A stretch of DNA of 64,000 bases from Candidatus Poribacteria bacterium (GCA_028820635.1 JAPPIG010000074.1:62001-126000); one strand, 5' to 3'; positions 8,339 to 17,602 are shown, numbered from the stretch's first letter. Translations and numbers: made by a program. Notes: generated from the sequence alone by a model not told the origin.

Positions 8339-11251
8339 ATGAAAAACGATGATTCTGAACTAATTCAACGCACATTAGAAGGTGATCAACACGCTTTTGC
8401 TCAACTTGTAGAGAAATACCAAGAGCAGGTACACACCCTTGCGTGGCAGAAAATTGGTGATTTTCACATCGCACAAGAAATTACGCAAGATGTTTTCATC
8501 ACTGCATATCAAAAATTCTCGACCCTCACACACTACAGACAATTTGCAGGATGGCTTTATGTCGTTACAAACCGAAAGTGCATTGCCTGGCACCGGAAGA
8601 AAAAAATTGAAACGCAATCAATTGATGAGACAGATCCTATTGAGTTGGAAGAGGCATATTATTCAGAACATATAGCCCAACAACGCGAAGAAGCAGCAAC
8701 AGAAAAACGCCGTACAATAGTCCATAAATTGCTCAGTAAGCTACAGGAAAGTGACCGTACAGTGATGAGTCTCTATTACCTCGCTGAAATGTCATGTGAA
8801 GAAATTTCTGAGTTTTTGGGGGTGTCTCCCAATACAGTACGGAGTCGACTCCACCGTGCCCGTAACCGATTAAAGAAGGAGGAAGCCGTGATACAAGAAA
8901 ATCTTAGCAGTTTCCAACTGCCAACACAAATGACAGAAAACATCATGAAAGGAATTTCACAACTAAAACCCACAGCACCGTCTGGCAGTAAACCATTAGT
9001 CCCATTAGCAGTTTCTGCCGCATCAGCAATAATAGTTTTTCTGCTAATAGGCTTTGGAGCGCAAAATCTAATTCGTTTTCAGAAGCCGTATAGTTTAGAG
9101 GCAACATCAAAACCAACGATTGAAATCGTTGACGCGCCGATAGTCTTGGAATCCACTGCAAAACCTGCAGTTAACAATCAAGTTGGTCGTTCTGAGGTAC
9201 TCAGTAACAATGATGGAACAGGGCAGAAACCGGATACACCGCTGTTTGCTGCAGCACAATCGGATGACGCAGAAATCTCAACGTCAAAAGCGCAATGGGG
9301 ACAAACCAACGGTCCTTATGGAGGATATATCGGGCAACTTTTTGCAACCTCTGAGGGTATACTTTTCGCTGGAACAGATGGATCAGGTGTATTCCAATCC
9401 ACAGACCAAGGAAACAGTTGGACTCCAGTTAATACTGGATTAAACAACGACCCAGATAGGTTCCCCATGGTAGTTAAAGCAATCGCACAAATGGACGATA
9501 AAATCTATGTTGGCACGCTGGGGACATTATACATTTCTACTGATATTGGCATCACATGGCAACGCGTACCTGCTTTCGGAGCACATGAAAGAATCACTGA
9601 TATTGTGATTCATGATGAACACATCTATGTTAGTACAGATAGCACAGGTGTTTGGCAGTCAAATGATGGTAATACATGGACACAAATCAATGATGGACTC
9701 GGACCAATGGTCGGTAGGTATCTCATAGATCCCGACCCGCCTCCAGATATTCCCAAATTAGGAATAATACCTTTGACTGGTTTCAAACTCTCAAGTGTTG
9801 GGATAACGTTGGTTGCTGCGACAAAAAAAGGGATTTATCATAGAATGACGAATGAAGACTCGTGGACATCAATCAAACCAACTGTCGTTAAACATCCAGA
9901 TGGGGATGTGACAGAAAACAACTTACAAGATAAACCAGAATCAAATCCTACACCTAAGCAACAAACTTCCCCCGATTTACGTGTTGACTCGTTTGCATCA
10001 ATAAGACATTTACTCTATATGGTTGGAAGAATAGGCGATGAATCTGGTATCTTCCGGTCAAATGACATAGGCGACACATGGACACTCATCACCCCAGAAA
10101 AAGTAAAAGAAGAAAGTGATGACGTTCAGACAATTACCGTGCAAGGTGAGAGACTATACGTTGGCACTTCTGACGGTTTGATCTATCTTTCGGATGATAT
10201 GGGTGATTCCTGGATATCAAACAACGATGGCGTAATGCATGGTGAAGTTTTAGCAGTGTTACCAATCGATGGTAATACTGTATTCATAGGCACATCAAGA
10301 AATGGAGTCTTTCGCACAACAGATGCAGGGAATTCTTGGGTAGAATGTAGCACCGGCATAATAAATACAAATGTCAGTCAATTAGAGATTATTGGTGATA
10401 AACTATACACCGTTGTTGGTAAAAACATCGTTTATTCTGCTGACGGTGGAGATTCATGGCTGCCTGTAAAAGATCCTTCAAAACAGAGCAAATATGCCTT
10501 CTTTTCTCCTACCATTTGTGTATCAGATGGAGATCTCTACATCGGTGCCTACTTTGGTGATGATAAATATATCCCATCTTTTTCTGGTGGTGACGGAGAT
10601 AGTGTTTACAGGTTGAATCCAGAAGACAACACTTTGGTTGAACTTTTCACAGATAAGGATATGTATAGTATTCAAAGTTTGGTTGTAGTTGACAATACAT
10701 TTTATATGGGAACATGGTCAAGAGGGGTCTTCAAGTGGGATCAAAAAGCGGGTCTTACCAAACTTGGCTTGGTACAAGATGATAACATCTGGCTATTAAT
10801 TGCAAAAAGTGAGAATCTGATTGCGGTTACAGGACATCAGGGTACAACGGATAATGAAATCTATCGTTTTGAAGAGAACCGTTGGGTACCTATTCACACA
10901 ACAGATATGATTGATAGCGGTTTGACTGATCTCAAGTGGGTCGGTTCAACGCTATATGCATCCTTCTGGGAAATCGGAGTATTCCGTTCCAAGGATGGAG
11001 GCGATACTTGGACATCTATCAACGATGGTCTGGATGATACATCTGCTACAGCAATAGGAACAGATGGTACTGCGGTGTATGTCAGCACATTTTCAGATGA
11101 TACAAGTGTTTTCCAATGGATAGAGGAAAAACAGCACTGGAAGTCAATTGGTTCTCTTCCCAAACAAGTTTCATCCTTAGCAGTAGTTGACGGTTTTCTT
11201 TATGCTGGCACTGCCGGTAGCGGTGTGTATAAGATTCGGATTGAGCAATAA
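8339..11251 (+). CDS. ECF sigma factor-transmembrane-beta-propeller fusion (paralogue 3)
   Basis: 970 residues starting MKNDDSELIQRTLEGDQHAF, with GAAGGTG just upstream. Sigma region 2 includes QDVFITAYQKF and GWLYVVTNRKCIAWHRKK, and region 4 has SPNTVRSRLHRARNRLKK. One TM helix (VSAASAIIVFLLIGFG) follows. The propeller starts WGQTNGPYGGYIGQLFAT and carries blades QSTDQGNSW, QSNDGNTW, RSNDIGDTW, LSDDMGDSW, RTTDAGNSW, SADGGDSW and RSKDGGDTW. The region 4 DNA (8828-8880) is nearly identical to paralogue 4, whereas the following segment (8887-9110) is nearly identical to paralogue 2. The gene therefore looks like a mosaic. Confidence 0.9.
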   Translation: MKNDDSELIQRTLEGDQHAFAQLVEKYQEQVHTLAWQKIGDFHIAQEITQDVFITAYQKFSTLTHYRQFAGWLYVVTNRKCIAWHRKKKIETQSIDETDPIELEEAYYSEHIAQQREEAATEKRRTIVHKLLSKLQESDRTVMSLYYLAEMSCEEISEFLGVSPNTVRSRLHRARNRLKKEEAVIQENLSSFQLPTQMTENIMKGISQLKPTAPSGSKPLVPLAVSAASAIIVFLLIGFGAQNLIRFQKPYSLEATSKPTIEIVDAPIVLESTAKPAVNNQVGRSEVLSNNDGTGQKPDTPLFAAAQSDDAEISTSKAQWGQTNGPYGGYIGQLFATSEGILFAGTDGSGVFQSTDQGNSWTPVNTGLNNDPDRFPMVVKAIAQMDDKIYVGTLGTLYISTDIGITWQRVPAFGAHERITDIVIHDEHIYVSTDSTGVWQSNDGNTWTQINDGLGPMVGRYLIDPDPPPDIPKLGIIPLTGFKLSSVGITLVAATKKGIYHRMTNEDSWTSIKPTVVKHPDGDVTENNLQDKPESNPTPKQQTSPDLRVDSFASIRHLLYMVGRIGDESGIFRSNDIGDTWTLITPEKVKEESDDVQTITVQGERLYVGTSDGLIYLSDDMGDSWISNNDGVMHGEVLAVLPIDGNTVFIGTSRNGVFRTTDAGNSWVECSTGIINTNVSQLEIIGDKLYTVVGKNIVYSADGGDSWLPVKDPSKQSKYAFFSPTICVSDGDLYIGAYFGDDKYIPSFSGGDGDSVYRLNPEDNTLVELFTDKDMYSIQSLVVVDNTFYMGTWSRGVFKWDQKAGLTKLGLVQDDNIWLLIAKSENLIAVTGHQGTTDNEIYRFEENRWVPIHTTDMIDSGLTDLKWVGSTLYASFWEIGVFRSKDGGDTWTSINDGLDDTSATAIGTDGTAVYVSTFSDDTSVFQWIEEKQHWKSIGSLPKQVSSLAVVDGFLYAGTAGSGVYKIRIEQ

Positions 11252-11291
11252 ACTGTCAATAGTTGGTAATCAGTTTACATAATTCTTTTCA

Positions 11292-11356
11292 GCGCGCTTC
11301 CAAGCGCGCCTACCAGTAAATTATAATGCGCACCTATTAGTTAGGTGTGCTTTTTT
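11292..11356 (+). terminator. Hairpin and rho-independent terminator after paralogue 3
   Basis: GCGCGCTT and AAGCGCGC (11292-11299, 11302-11309) form a first hairpin. The terminator proper is GCGCACCTA, loop TTAGT, TAGGTGTGC (11328-11350) followed by TTTTTT. Confidence 0.85.
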
Positions 11357-11415
11357 GTTATTTTGCATAAATCCTCTTCTCTTTTTTGAAAAAATTGTTG
11401 TTTTTCCCTCCAAAT

Positions 11416-11475
11416 TTGCATTTTTTTCAAAAATATGCAATTCTGCACAACAAAATCGCGTCTATATATTATGAA
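11416..11475 (+). promoter_or_regulatory. Putative ECF-type promoter with upstream inverted repeat, sigma-propeller gene 4
   Basis: TTGCA (11416-11420), 15 bp, TGCAA (11436-11440), 17 bp, then GCGTCTATATATTATGAAAG (from 11458). This is the best match to the shared consensus. The -10-like box is 44 bp before the ATG at 11502. Confidence 0.65.
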
Positions 11476-11501
11476 AGATAAATTTTCTATTGAGGTCTCA
11501 G

Positions 11502-14500
11502 ATGACATACGACGATTCTGACCTGATTCAACAAACATTAGAAGGTGACCAGCAAGCGTTTGCTGCACTTGTGGAAAAATACCAAAAACAGATACACGCT
11601 TTAGCATGGCAGAAAATTGGTGATTTTCACATCGCGCAAGAGATTACGCAGGATGCGTTCTTCACAGCATTCCAAAAGCTCTCTACGCTCACAAACCCTA
11701 ATCGTTTTGCGGGATGGCTCTATGTAATTACCAACCGCAAATGTATTGCATGGCACCGAAAGAAATCACCACAACCGCAATCGTTAGAAGTAACAGACCC
11801 TGTTGAATTAGAGGAGGTGTACTATTCAGAATATATGACACAACAACGCGAAGAAGCAGCAAATCAAAAACGACGTGCAGTAGTCCAGAAATTACTCAGT
11901 AAACTACAAGAGAGCGAGCGCACTGTCGTAAATATGTATTACATCGCAGGCATGACATGTGAAGATATAGGAAAATTTTTGGGTGTATCTCCCAACACGG
12001 TACGGAGTCGACTCCACCGTGCCCGTAACCGATTAAAGAAGGAAGAGGCAATGATTCAAGAAAACTTGGGCAGTTTCCAACTGCCAACGCAATTGACAGA
12101 AAACATCATGAAGGGAATTTCACGACTAAAACCCACAACGCCACCTGGAAGTAAACCTTTAATACCGTTAGCAGTTTCTGCCGCATCAGCCATTTTAGTT
12201 TTATTACTGATAGGCGTTGGGGCGCAAAATCTAATCCGGTTTCAAAAGCCTTATAGTATAGAGGCAACATCAAAACCAACAATTGAAATCGTTGAGACGC
12301 AACTTGTCTTGCAATCTCCGACAGAACCAGCAGTTAGAAATCAGGTTGGACGTTCAGATGTCCACGGTCAAAGCAACGGTGAGGGACAAAAACCGGACAC
12401 ACCACTATTCGCTGCAGCACAGACAGACGACGTAGAAATTTCAAAGTCAAAGCAGCAATGGGTGCAAACAAAAGGTCCGGAAGGTGGCACAGTTGCTACC
12501 TTGTTCACAACAACCCGCGGTGATGTATATGCAGGCGCGCTCAGCGGTCTCTACAGACTTACTGATGATGGACAATCATGGAAACTCGTCAACCGCATCA
12601 AAGAGCATTCATATACTGCACAATACGCTGGAAAAACATGGTGGCCTGTAGTAGAGCGGCAGGATGCCCTTTACCTTGCTGTTGGAACAGAAATATTAAC
12701 GTCTACAGATAGAGGCGAAACATGGGACGTATTCTGTGAGTGTATAAAAGGTCAGCTTGTTGGTATGGTAATAACTGATGGAATCCCCGGCGCGCAAAGC
12801 GATATGGCAATCTACCTCGCTTATGCTAACGGTGTATTCCGTACAGATAATGAAGGTAAATCGTGGACACCGCTGACCGAAGGTTTGACAGATAGGAAAA
12901 TCCATGCAATCGCTACCGTTGAAAACACCGTCTTTGCTGGTACCGATAAAGGACTATATCGCCTTAAATCAGAAAATTGGGAACAGTTGCCAGTAGGCGA
13001 TAAAGTGGAAAATATACGTGCATTGGCAAGTGCTGGACACCGACTCTATGTTGCGGTAGGGAAGGAAGTAAAGAATCAACTAACTTCTCAATTCTTGTCA
13101 ATGATGACCACTCAAAAGACTTCCAAGTCGCTATATCGCTCAACAGACTTAGGAAAATCATGGGAATCAATAGACCCCGAAAAAGGTCCTATGAAAATGT
13201 CTGGAAAAACAACTTTTAAGTTCTCTGACAAAAGTAATTCGGAACCTCTTAACACAGTAAGAATAGTTGCACACCAAGATAGCCTCTTAGTCATTAATCG
13301 GGGTGATTCTTATTATTCAAATGATTCTTATTACTCAAATGATTCAGGTAATAATTGGAATATCTTGCCAACAAGTTTTTCAGGTAGTGACTCACTACCC
13401 GTCATCGCCATTTTGAACAAAAACACATTTTACAGCAGTGGCAATGATGGCATCTATCACACAACCAATACCGGCAAGACATGGCGTCAACTCAAAACTG
13501 GATTGGTGAATACTTTCATTTTTAATATAGTCGCAGTAAATGATACCCTTTATGCAAACATAGGGACGGAACTTGTTACCTCATCTGACGGTGGTGAATC
13601 GTGGACATCTGTACTTGGAAAAGCAGGGAGCGTCAATGGTATGTTGGAATCTAACGGTGTTCTCTATGTTAAAGGTTCAAAGAATCTGACACCACGTCTT
13701 TATCGTAAAACTGTTGAGGACAACCAGATAACCCCCGTCCCTGGCATGCCAAATTTTGAGGTGCCGGACTTTAGTAAGTTAATGGAGGAAGAAATCGGCC
13801 TGGCATTACTTGCCACACTTGAGGAGAAGGCCAAGACAGACCTTGAAGCAGCAAAAAAGATTGATCCTGAACATTTTGATGCAGAAAAGTTCAATGAAAC
13901 CTATAGTAAGATTGTGCAGGAAAACCTAAATAAGTCCTTTCAAGTTTCTTTTGGAAGTTTCGCTGTCAGCGGCAAAACCTACTATATGGAATCCGGGCAT
14001 AAACTGTTCAGATGGAAACCCGGTACTGCTGAATGGTACGACACTGGTTTAGTAGATGAAAGTGGACCTGGTCACTTTAATGGCAAAATTGACGATTTTG
14101 ATTCTATTGGTTTCAGAATCGCTGTATCGGGAAACATCATTTACGTCGGCAAAAGAGATGGACACCTTATGCTATCGCATGATGAAGGCGAAATTTGGAA
14201 TGATGTCTCCACAAAACTTCCATTTCCTGTTGGACGTTTCAATGATATTACATTCGCTGGACAAACTGTCTATGTGGCTACCGACAAAGGTGTTGTTTGG
14301 TCAAACAATGGTTTAGAATGGGATACACTCATTGATTTGGAAGGAACACCTCTCGCTATGAGTAGATTGGCAGTCGATGACACAACGGTTTACGGTGAAT
14401 ATAATCATAAAATATATCAATTGAATAAGGACTCTGGCAAATGGCAACAGGTTACGCCAGAAATCCCAAATTTTGTTTTCTCTTTTGATGTTGATGGAGA

Positions 14501-14570
14501 CACACTCTATGTCGGAACGGCAGGACGAGGTGTGCTCCGCTTTTCACTTGACGATTCCACGGATAGGTAA
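11502..14570 (+). CDS. ECF sigma factor-transmembrane-beta-propeller fusion (paralogue 4)
   Basis: 1022 residues from the ATG at 11502 (MTYDDSDLIQ), with GAGGTC upstream; an in-frame TTG at 11490 is less likely. It has sigma regions 2 and 4, TM helix VSAASAILVLLLIGVG, then a propeller of the paralogue 1/5 type (WVQTKGPEGGTVATLFTTTRGDVYAG). Blades include TSTDRGETW, RTDNEGKSW, RSTDLGKSW, TTNTGKTW, SSDGGESW and SHDEGEIW. A short in-frame duplication gives SYYSNDSYYSNDSG near 13310. A charged insertion (about 13740-13930, KAKTDLEAAKKIDPEHFDAE) is absent from paralogues 1 and 5. Two small exported proteins follow within 26 and 34 bp and are probably co-transcribed. Confidence 0.9.
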   Translation: MTYDDSDLIQQTLEGDQQAFAALVEKYQKQIHALAWQKIGDFHIAQEITQDAFFTAFQKLSTLTNPNRFAGWLYVITNRKCIAWHRKKSPQPQSLEVTDPVELEEVYYSEYMTQQREEAANQKRRAVVQKLLSKLQESERTVVNMYYIAGMTCEDIGKFLGVSPNTVRSRLHRARNRLKKEEAMIQENLGSFQLPTQLTENIMKGISRLKPTTPPGSKPLIPLAVSAASAILVLLLIGVGAQNLIRFQKPYSIEATSKPTIEIVETQLVLQSPTEPAVRNQVGRSDVHGQSNGEGQKPDTPLFAAAQTDDVEISKSKQQWVQTKGPEGGTVATLFTTTRGDVYAGALSGLYRLTDDGQSWKLVNRIKEHSYTAQYAGKTWWPVVERQDALYLAVGTEILTSTDRGETWDVFCECIKGQLVGMVITDGIPGAQSDMAIYLAYANGVFRTDNEGKSWTPLTEGLTDRKIHAIATVENTVFAGTDKGLYRLKSENWEQLPVGDKVENIRALASAGHRLYVAVGKEVKNQLTSQFLSMMTTQKTSKSLYRSTDLGKSWESIDPEKGPMKMSGKTTFKFSDKSNSEPLNTVRIVAHQDSLLVINRGDSYYSNDSYYSNDSGNNWNILPTSFSGSDSLPVIAILNKNTFYSSGNDGIYHTTNTGKTWRQLKTGLVNTFIFNIVAVNDTLYANIGTELVTSSDGGESWTSVLGKAGSVNGMLESNGVLYVKGSKNLTPRLYRKTVEDNQITPVPGMPNFEVPDFSKLMEEEIGLALLATLEEKAKTDLEAAKKIDPEHFDAEKFNETYSKIVQENLNKSFQVSFGSFAVSGKTYYMESGHKLFRWKPGTAEWYDTGLVDESGPGHFNGKIDDFDSIGFRIAVSGNIIYVGKRDGHLMLSHDEGEIWNDVSTKLPFPVGRFNDITFAGQTVYVATDKGVVWSNNGLEWDTLIDLEGTPLAMSRLAVDDTTVYGEYNHKIYQLNKDSGKWQQVTPEIPNFVFSFDVDGDTLYVGTAGRGVLRFSLDDSTDR

Positions 14571-14596
14571 ACAATTCTTGTATATAGGAGATATTG

Positions 14597-15397
14597 ATGA
14601 AAATTCTAACTTATTGCACACTCGTTCTAATGTTTTGCGTTATTGGAGAACTTTCTGTCCATTCTGATGAGAAGCGTTCTCACACTAAAGAGACAGATAC
14701 CGTGCCGTGGGGAGAACACTTTATAACGTTTCAGCAACTTTTAAATTTAGAGAAGGATTCGCAAGCTGCACATGCCGAACTCCAAAACGTGGCCAAAAAA
14801 CTTTTCGTAGGACACATACTCGCCGAAGAGTGGGTAGCCCTCTACTTCCGAATTAGAAGTGAAGGAACCAAGCATCTATCGGATGTTAAACGTGTCTATG
14901 AACTCGAAATCCGAGTATTGACAGCTATTGGTGCTGAAAAGCACGCAAACCAGATTCAACTGCATCAAGAAGCACTTAAACATTGTAAAGACCTCCACAA
15001 AGTGGTTGGCGATCAACCTTTTAAAAAACCGATTAGCACAACTAAAACGTCGGATGTAGTAAATAATGCCTTTTTTCAGCTGCTCCCCGACAACCCTGAA
15101 ACCGCTCGTGCCGTACTTGACATATTTGCCACACTTGTATTTGATAACCATCGTCTCACCGAAGAATGGAAGGCACTCTATTTTCGTCTTTGCCGAGACA
15201 AAAAAGCCACCATCTCAGAAGCGATTCGCTTATTTGAGTTAAAAAAGCAGATGTTCACAGATATTGACGCTGAGAAATATGCTAATGAAATTAAAAACTT
15301 AGCGAATGTCATTGAACAAAGTAAAATTGTACAGAAAATATTAAAACGCCAAGGTAACCCAGACGAGAAAATGCCCTTCAACCCTGCACCGAAATAA
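14597..15397 (+). CDS. Secreted protein with internal tandem duplication
   Basis: 266 residues. ATG at 14597 with TAGGAGA 7 bp upstream. The N-terminus (MKILTYCTLVLMFCVIGELSVHS) is a signal peptide. The mature part contains two related blocks of about 75 residues: EEWVALYFRIR...VYELEIRVLTAIGAEKHANQI and EEWKALYFRLC...LFELKKQMFTDIDAEKYANEI. Both look helical. No known family was recognised. It begins 26 bp after sigma-propeller gene 4, so it is probably in that operon and could be a periplasmic partner of the propeller. That role is inferred from position only. Confidence 0.75.
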   Translation: MKILTYCTLVLMFCVIGELSVHSDEKRSHTKETDTVPWGEHFITFQQLLNLEKDSQAAHAELQNVAKKLFVGHILAEEWVALYFRIRSEGTKHLSDVKRVYELEIRVLTAIGAEKHANQIQLHQEALKHCKDLHKVVGDQPFKKPISTTKTSDVVNNAFFQLLPDNPETARAVLDIFATLVFDNHRLTEEWKALYFRLCRDKKATISEAIRLFELKKQMFTDIDAEKYANEIKNLANVIEQSKIVQKILKRQGNPDEKMPFNPAPK

Positions 15398-15431
15398 TTT
15401 CACAGTGCAACCAATATTAAAGGAGAAAACT

Positions 15432-16175
15432 ATGAAATCTATGAATCTGCGTGTCATCGTCGGTGGTCTGATTCTAACAGTCCTTATTTGTACAGGGTTT
15501 TGGCTTTATACCCAGTGGGACACAAAGCAGTTTGAAGAATCGCTACAAATCCCATCGGTTATGGAAGCACCTCGTGAGGAAACTACCGCAAGGCAAACGG
15601 AACATCCACGGGAAATCGCTCAAACAACAGAAAATGCAATTTCGCCTACCTCAATGCGCGACGCTGAAAAAGAAACGAATAAACCTGACGCTGTAACTCC
15701 TGCAGAATCCTCTGATGTAGCGGAAGCCGCCTCGGACGGTGCTGACATTGACAGTTTTTTTGACCAATGGCTTCCGCAAACCATTAGAGACTCCACCGAT
15801 GTTTCTAAGGAAGCTCCTTATGATATGGCAATTGTTAAAGCAGGGTTTGACGATTACAACGCTCATCTTCAAAGCAATCCCGAATACGCTTACCAACGTC
15901 TTGATGATGCTTTTCGCGAACAATACGGCGATGACCCTGATGTTGACATCCTCGTAGAAACTATCAGGCGCGGCAATAACGGTCCAACGACAATTGACGA
16001 TGCAATTAAAGGGATGGAGGCAATGATGAGACTTATGTCTGGAGATGGGATAAGTCCCCCTGAAGCGCTTGAAGACATCCAAGATGCTCTTGAAATGCTC
16101 ACAATTGCCAAACAAATGGCACACGAAGACGGGATAGATATTAAATATGAGGGCATTTTCCACATCGGAGAGTAA
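15432..16175 (+). CDS. Membrane-anchored protein of unknown function
   Basis: 247 residues. Start at 15432 (MKSMNLRVIVGG) preceded by AAAGGAGAAAAC. One N-terminal transmembrane helix (VIVGGLILTVLICTGFWLY) is followed by a Glu/Thr/Pro-rich, probably disordered stretch to about residue 110, then an acidic helical C-terminal domain (DIDSFFDQWLP...). It follows the previous secreted gene by 34 bp and is likely the last gene of the paralogue 4 operon. No family was recognised. Confidence 0.7.
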   Translation: MKSMNLRVIVGGLILTVLICTGFWLYTQWDTKQFEESLQIPSVMEAPREETTARQTEHPREIAQTTENAISPTSMRDAEKETNKPDAVTPAESSDVAEAASDGADIDSFFDQWLPQTIRDSTDVSKEAPYDMAIVKAGFDDYNAHLQSNPEYAYQRLDDAFREQYGDDPDVDILVETIRRGNNGPTTIDDAIKGMEAMMRLMSGDGISPPEALEDIQDALEMLTIAKQMAHEDGIDIKYEGIFHIGE

Positions 16176-16386
16176 CGAGTTGTGCCAGTTAAGTGAAAGT
16201 TTGTTATTTTTCACAACTATTCATATTTGTAGGAGCGATCTCCGAATCGCGACACGTTTGTAGTCGGGAGTCGGAGTTCCCTCCTACCTTGAGGAAAGCA
16301 GGTATCGGAAAAGTTGCGAAATTCAAATCCAAATAAGAGGAACATGTAAAATATAAATATACCAAATGTTAACTGGCACAAGTCGT
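16173..16386. repeat. MITE-like element with 13-bp inverted ends
   Basis: TTGTGCCAGTTAA (16180-16192) and its complement TTAACTGGCACAA (16369-16381) bound about 200 bp that begins directly at the stop codon of the preceding gene. Inside is one copy of the dispersed hairpin repeat TGTAGGAGCGAT...CTCCTAC (16228-16287). Flanking GAGAGTA and GAGGGTA could be a degenerate target duplication. No gene is present. Confidence 0.55.
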
Positions 16387-16400
16387 GAGGGTAATATTTA

Positions 16401-16429
16401 TTTACATATCCTCAATTTTGTGTTATAAT
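16401..16429 (+). promoter_or_regulatory. Sigma-70-type promoter of the DUF4159 gene
   Basis: TTTACA (16401-16406), 17-bp spacer, TATAAT (16424-16429). This is a near-consensus housekeeping promoter, unlike the ECF-type motif of the neighbouring genes, and lies about 100 bp upstream of the start codon. Confidence 0.7.
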
Positions 16430-16531
16430 ATGAATAAGTGTATATAAATTTGATTCCACATCACAAAAAACGTTAAAAAATCGTTCTATTACAAACCCAA
16501 AACATATAAAATCAAATAGGTGGTAAGTTCC

Positions 16532-17311
16532 ATGAAATATAAAAATGCCTATATTACGACTATCCTATTGATATTATTCATCACCCCACATTCAATGGGT
16601 AAAAATACTGGAAATGAATCCACTTTTGTCCATACCCAACTTTTAAAAAGTAAAGATATTGAATATGATTTCACATTCGTCCGTTTGAAATATAGTGGGA
16701 GTTATCGCTATCGGAGTTTGTGGCATATAGATTACCCAGCCGCAGAACGAAACTTACTCATTCAACTTCGCAAACATACAGACATCAAAGCGAGTCCTCT
16801 GGAAAAAGTCATTGAGGTAGGTTCACCTGAAATTTTCGACTATCCGTTTGCATATATAGCAGAATTAGGACGACTTAACCTCTCTAAAGCTGAAGCTGAA
16901 AATCTTCGGGAATATCTGTTACGTGGCGGATTTATCATGACAGATGATTTTCACGGCACAGAACAGTGGAGAAGGTTCTATAAGCAGTACAAGAAGATAT
17001 TCCCAAAACGCGAACCCATAGATATTCCGATGACACATCCCCTTTTCCAGTGCTTTTTTAAAATTGACAAACTGATGCAAATCCCCGCTCCCGCTGCCTA
17101 TAGGAGTGGAAGAACACATGAAAAGGATGGGTATCAAGTGAAATGTATGGGTGTGTTTGATGACAAAGGTAGACTTATGATGATGATTAACTTCAATACG
17201 GATTTGGGCGATGCATGGCAGAATGCTGCCGAGTCGTTTTATCCGCATAAGTTTTCAAATATGGCATTCAAAATGGGAATTAACGCTATAGTCTACTCGC
17301 TTACCCATTAA
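16532..17311 (+). CDS. DUF4159-like exported protein
   Basis: 259 residues from the ATG at 16532 (MKYKNAYITTILLILFIT), with AGGTGG upstream. The signal peptide ends near HSMG. Features match the DUF4159 family: W-x-x-DYPAAERN near the start, then a Tyr/Phe-rich strand (DYPFAYIAELG), a Leu-rich helix (ENLREYLLRGGFIMTDDFHG) and a conserved HPLF segment. DUF4159 proteins are periplasmic and of unknown biochemical role, with a glutamine-amidotransferase-like fold proposed. It sits alone between two hairpin-bearing spacers. The DUF4159 assignment is from remembered motifs. Confidence 0.7.
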   Translation: MKYKNAYITTILLILFITPHSMGKNTGNESTFVHTQLLKSKDIEYDFTFVRLKYSGSYRYRSLWHIDYPAAERNLLIQLRKHTDIKASPLEKVIEVGSPEIFDYPFAYIAELGRLNLSKAEAENLREYLLRGGFIMTDDFHGTEQWRRFYKQYKKIFPKREPIDIPMTHPLFQCFFKIDKLMQIPAPAAYRSGRTHEKDGYQVKCMGVFDDKGRLMMMINFNTDLGDAWQNAAESFYPHKFSNMAFKMGINAIVYSLTH

Positions 17312-17432
17312 AGTTAGAGCATTTATTTATTATCATAACGTCTCTCTCCCACATTAAAACCCCAATTTCTCCCGTTTATCTAACCTCTATTCATTCCTTT
17401 CCAAGAAAAATTACATTTCTTTCTCAAAATAA

Positions 17433-17490
17433 TTGCATTTTTTTCAAAAAAGTGCAATTATTGACCTCAAAAATGTGTCTATATATTAAA
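17433..17490 (+). promoter_or_regulatory. Putative ECF-type promoter with inverted repeat, LamG-like gene
   Basis: TTGCA (17433-17437), 15 bp, TGCAA (17453-17457), 17 bp, GTGTCTATATATTAAAAG (from 17475). It is the same architecture as at 8230 and 11416, but here upstream of a gene that is not itself a sigma factor. The 5' leader is about 120 nt. Its presence suggests a regulon beyond autoregulation. Confidence 0.6.
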
Positions 17491-17602
17491 AGAACAACTG
17501 GTGCAAAGTATCCAATAATTCAAATCTATCATAAATATGTATAAGAGTGCGAAGTCTCATGGGGTAATGTCCAAATGACCCAAAACAAAAAAGGAAGGAA
17601 TA

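Noticed and set aside
8136..8342. 68-codon frame before paralogue 3
   Set aside because: Lies over the terminator and promoter motif of the neighbouring genes. AT-rich chance frame.
15651..16214. 187-codon minus-strand frame
   Set aside because: Antisense to the membrane-anchored gene at 15432, which has a good start signal and TM helix.
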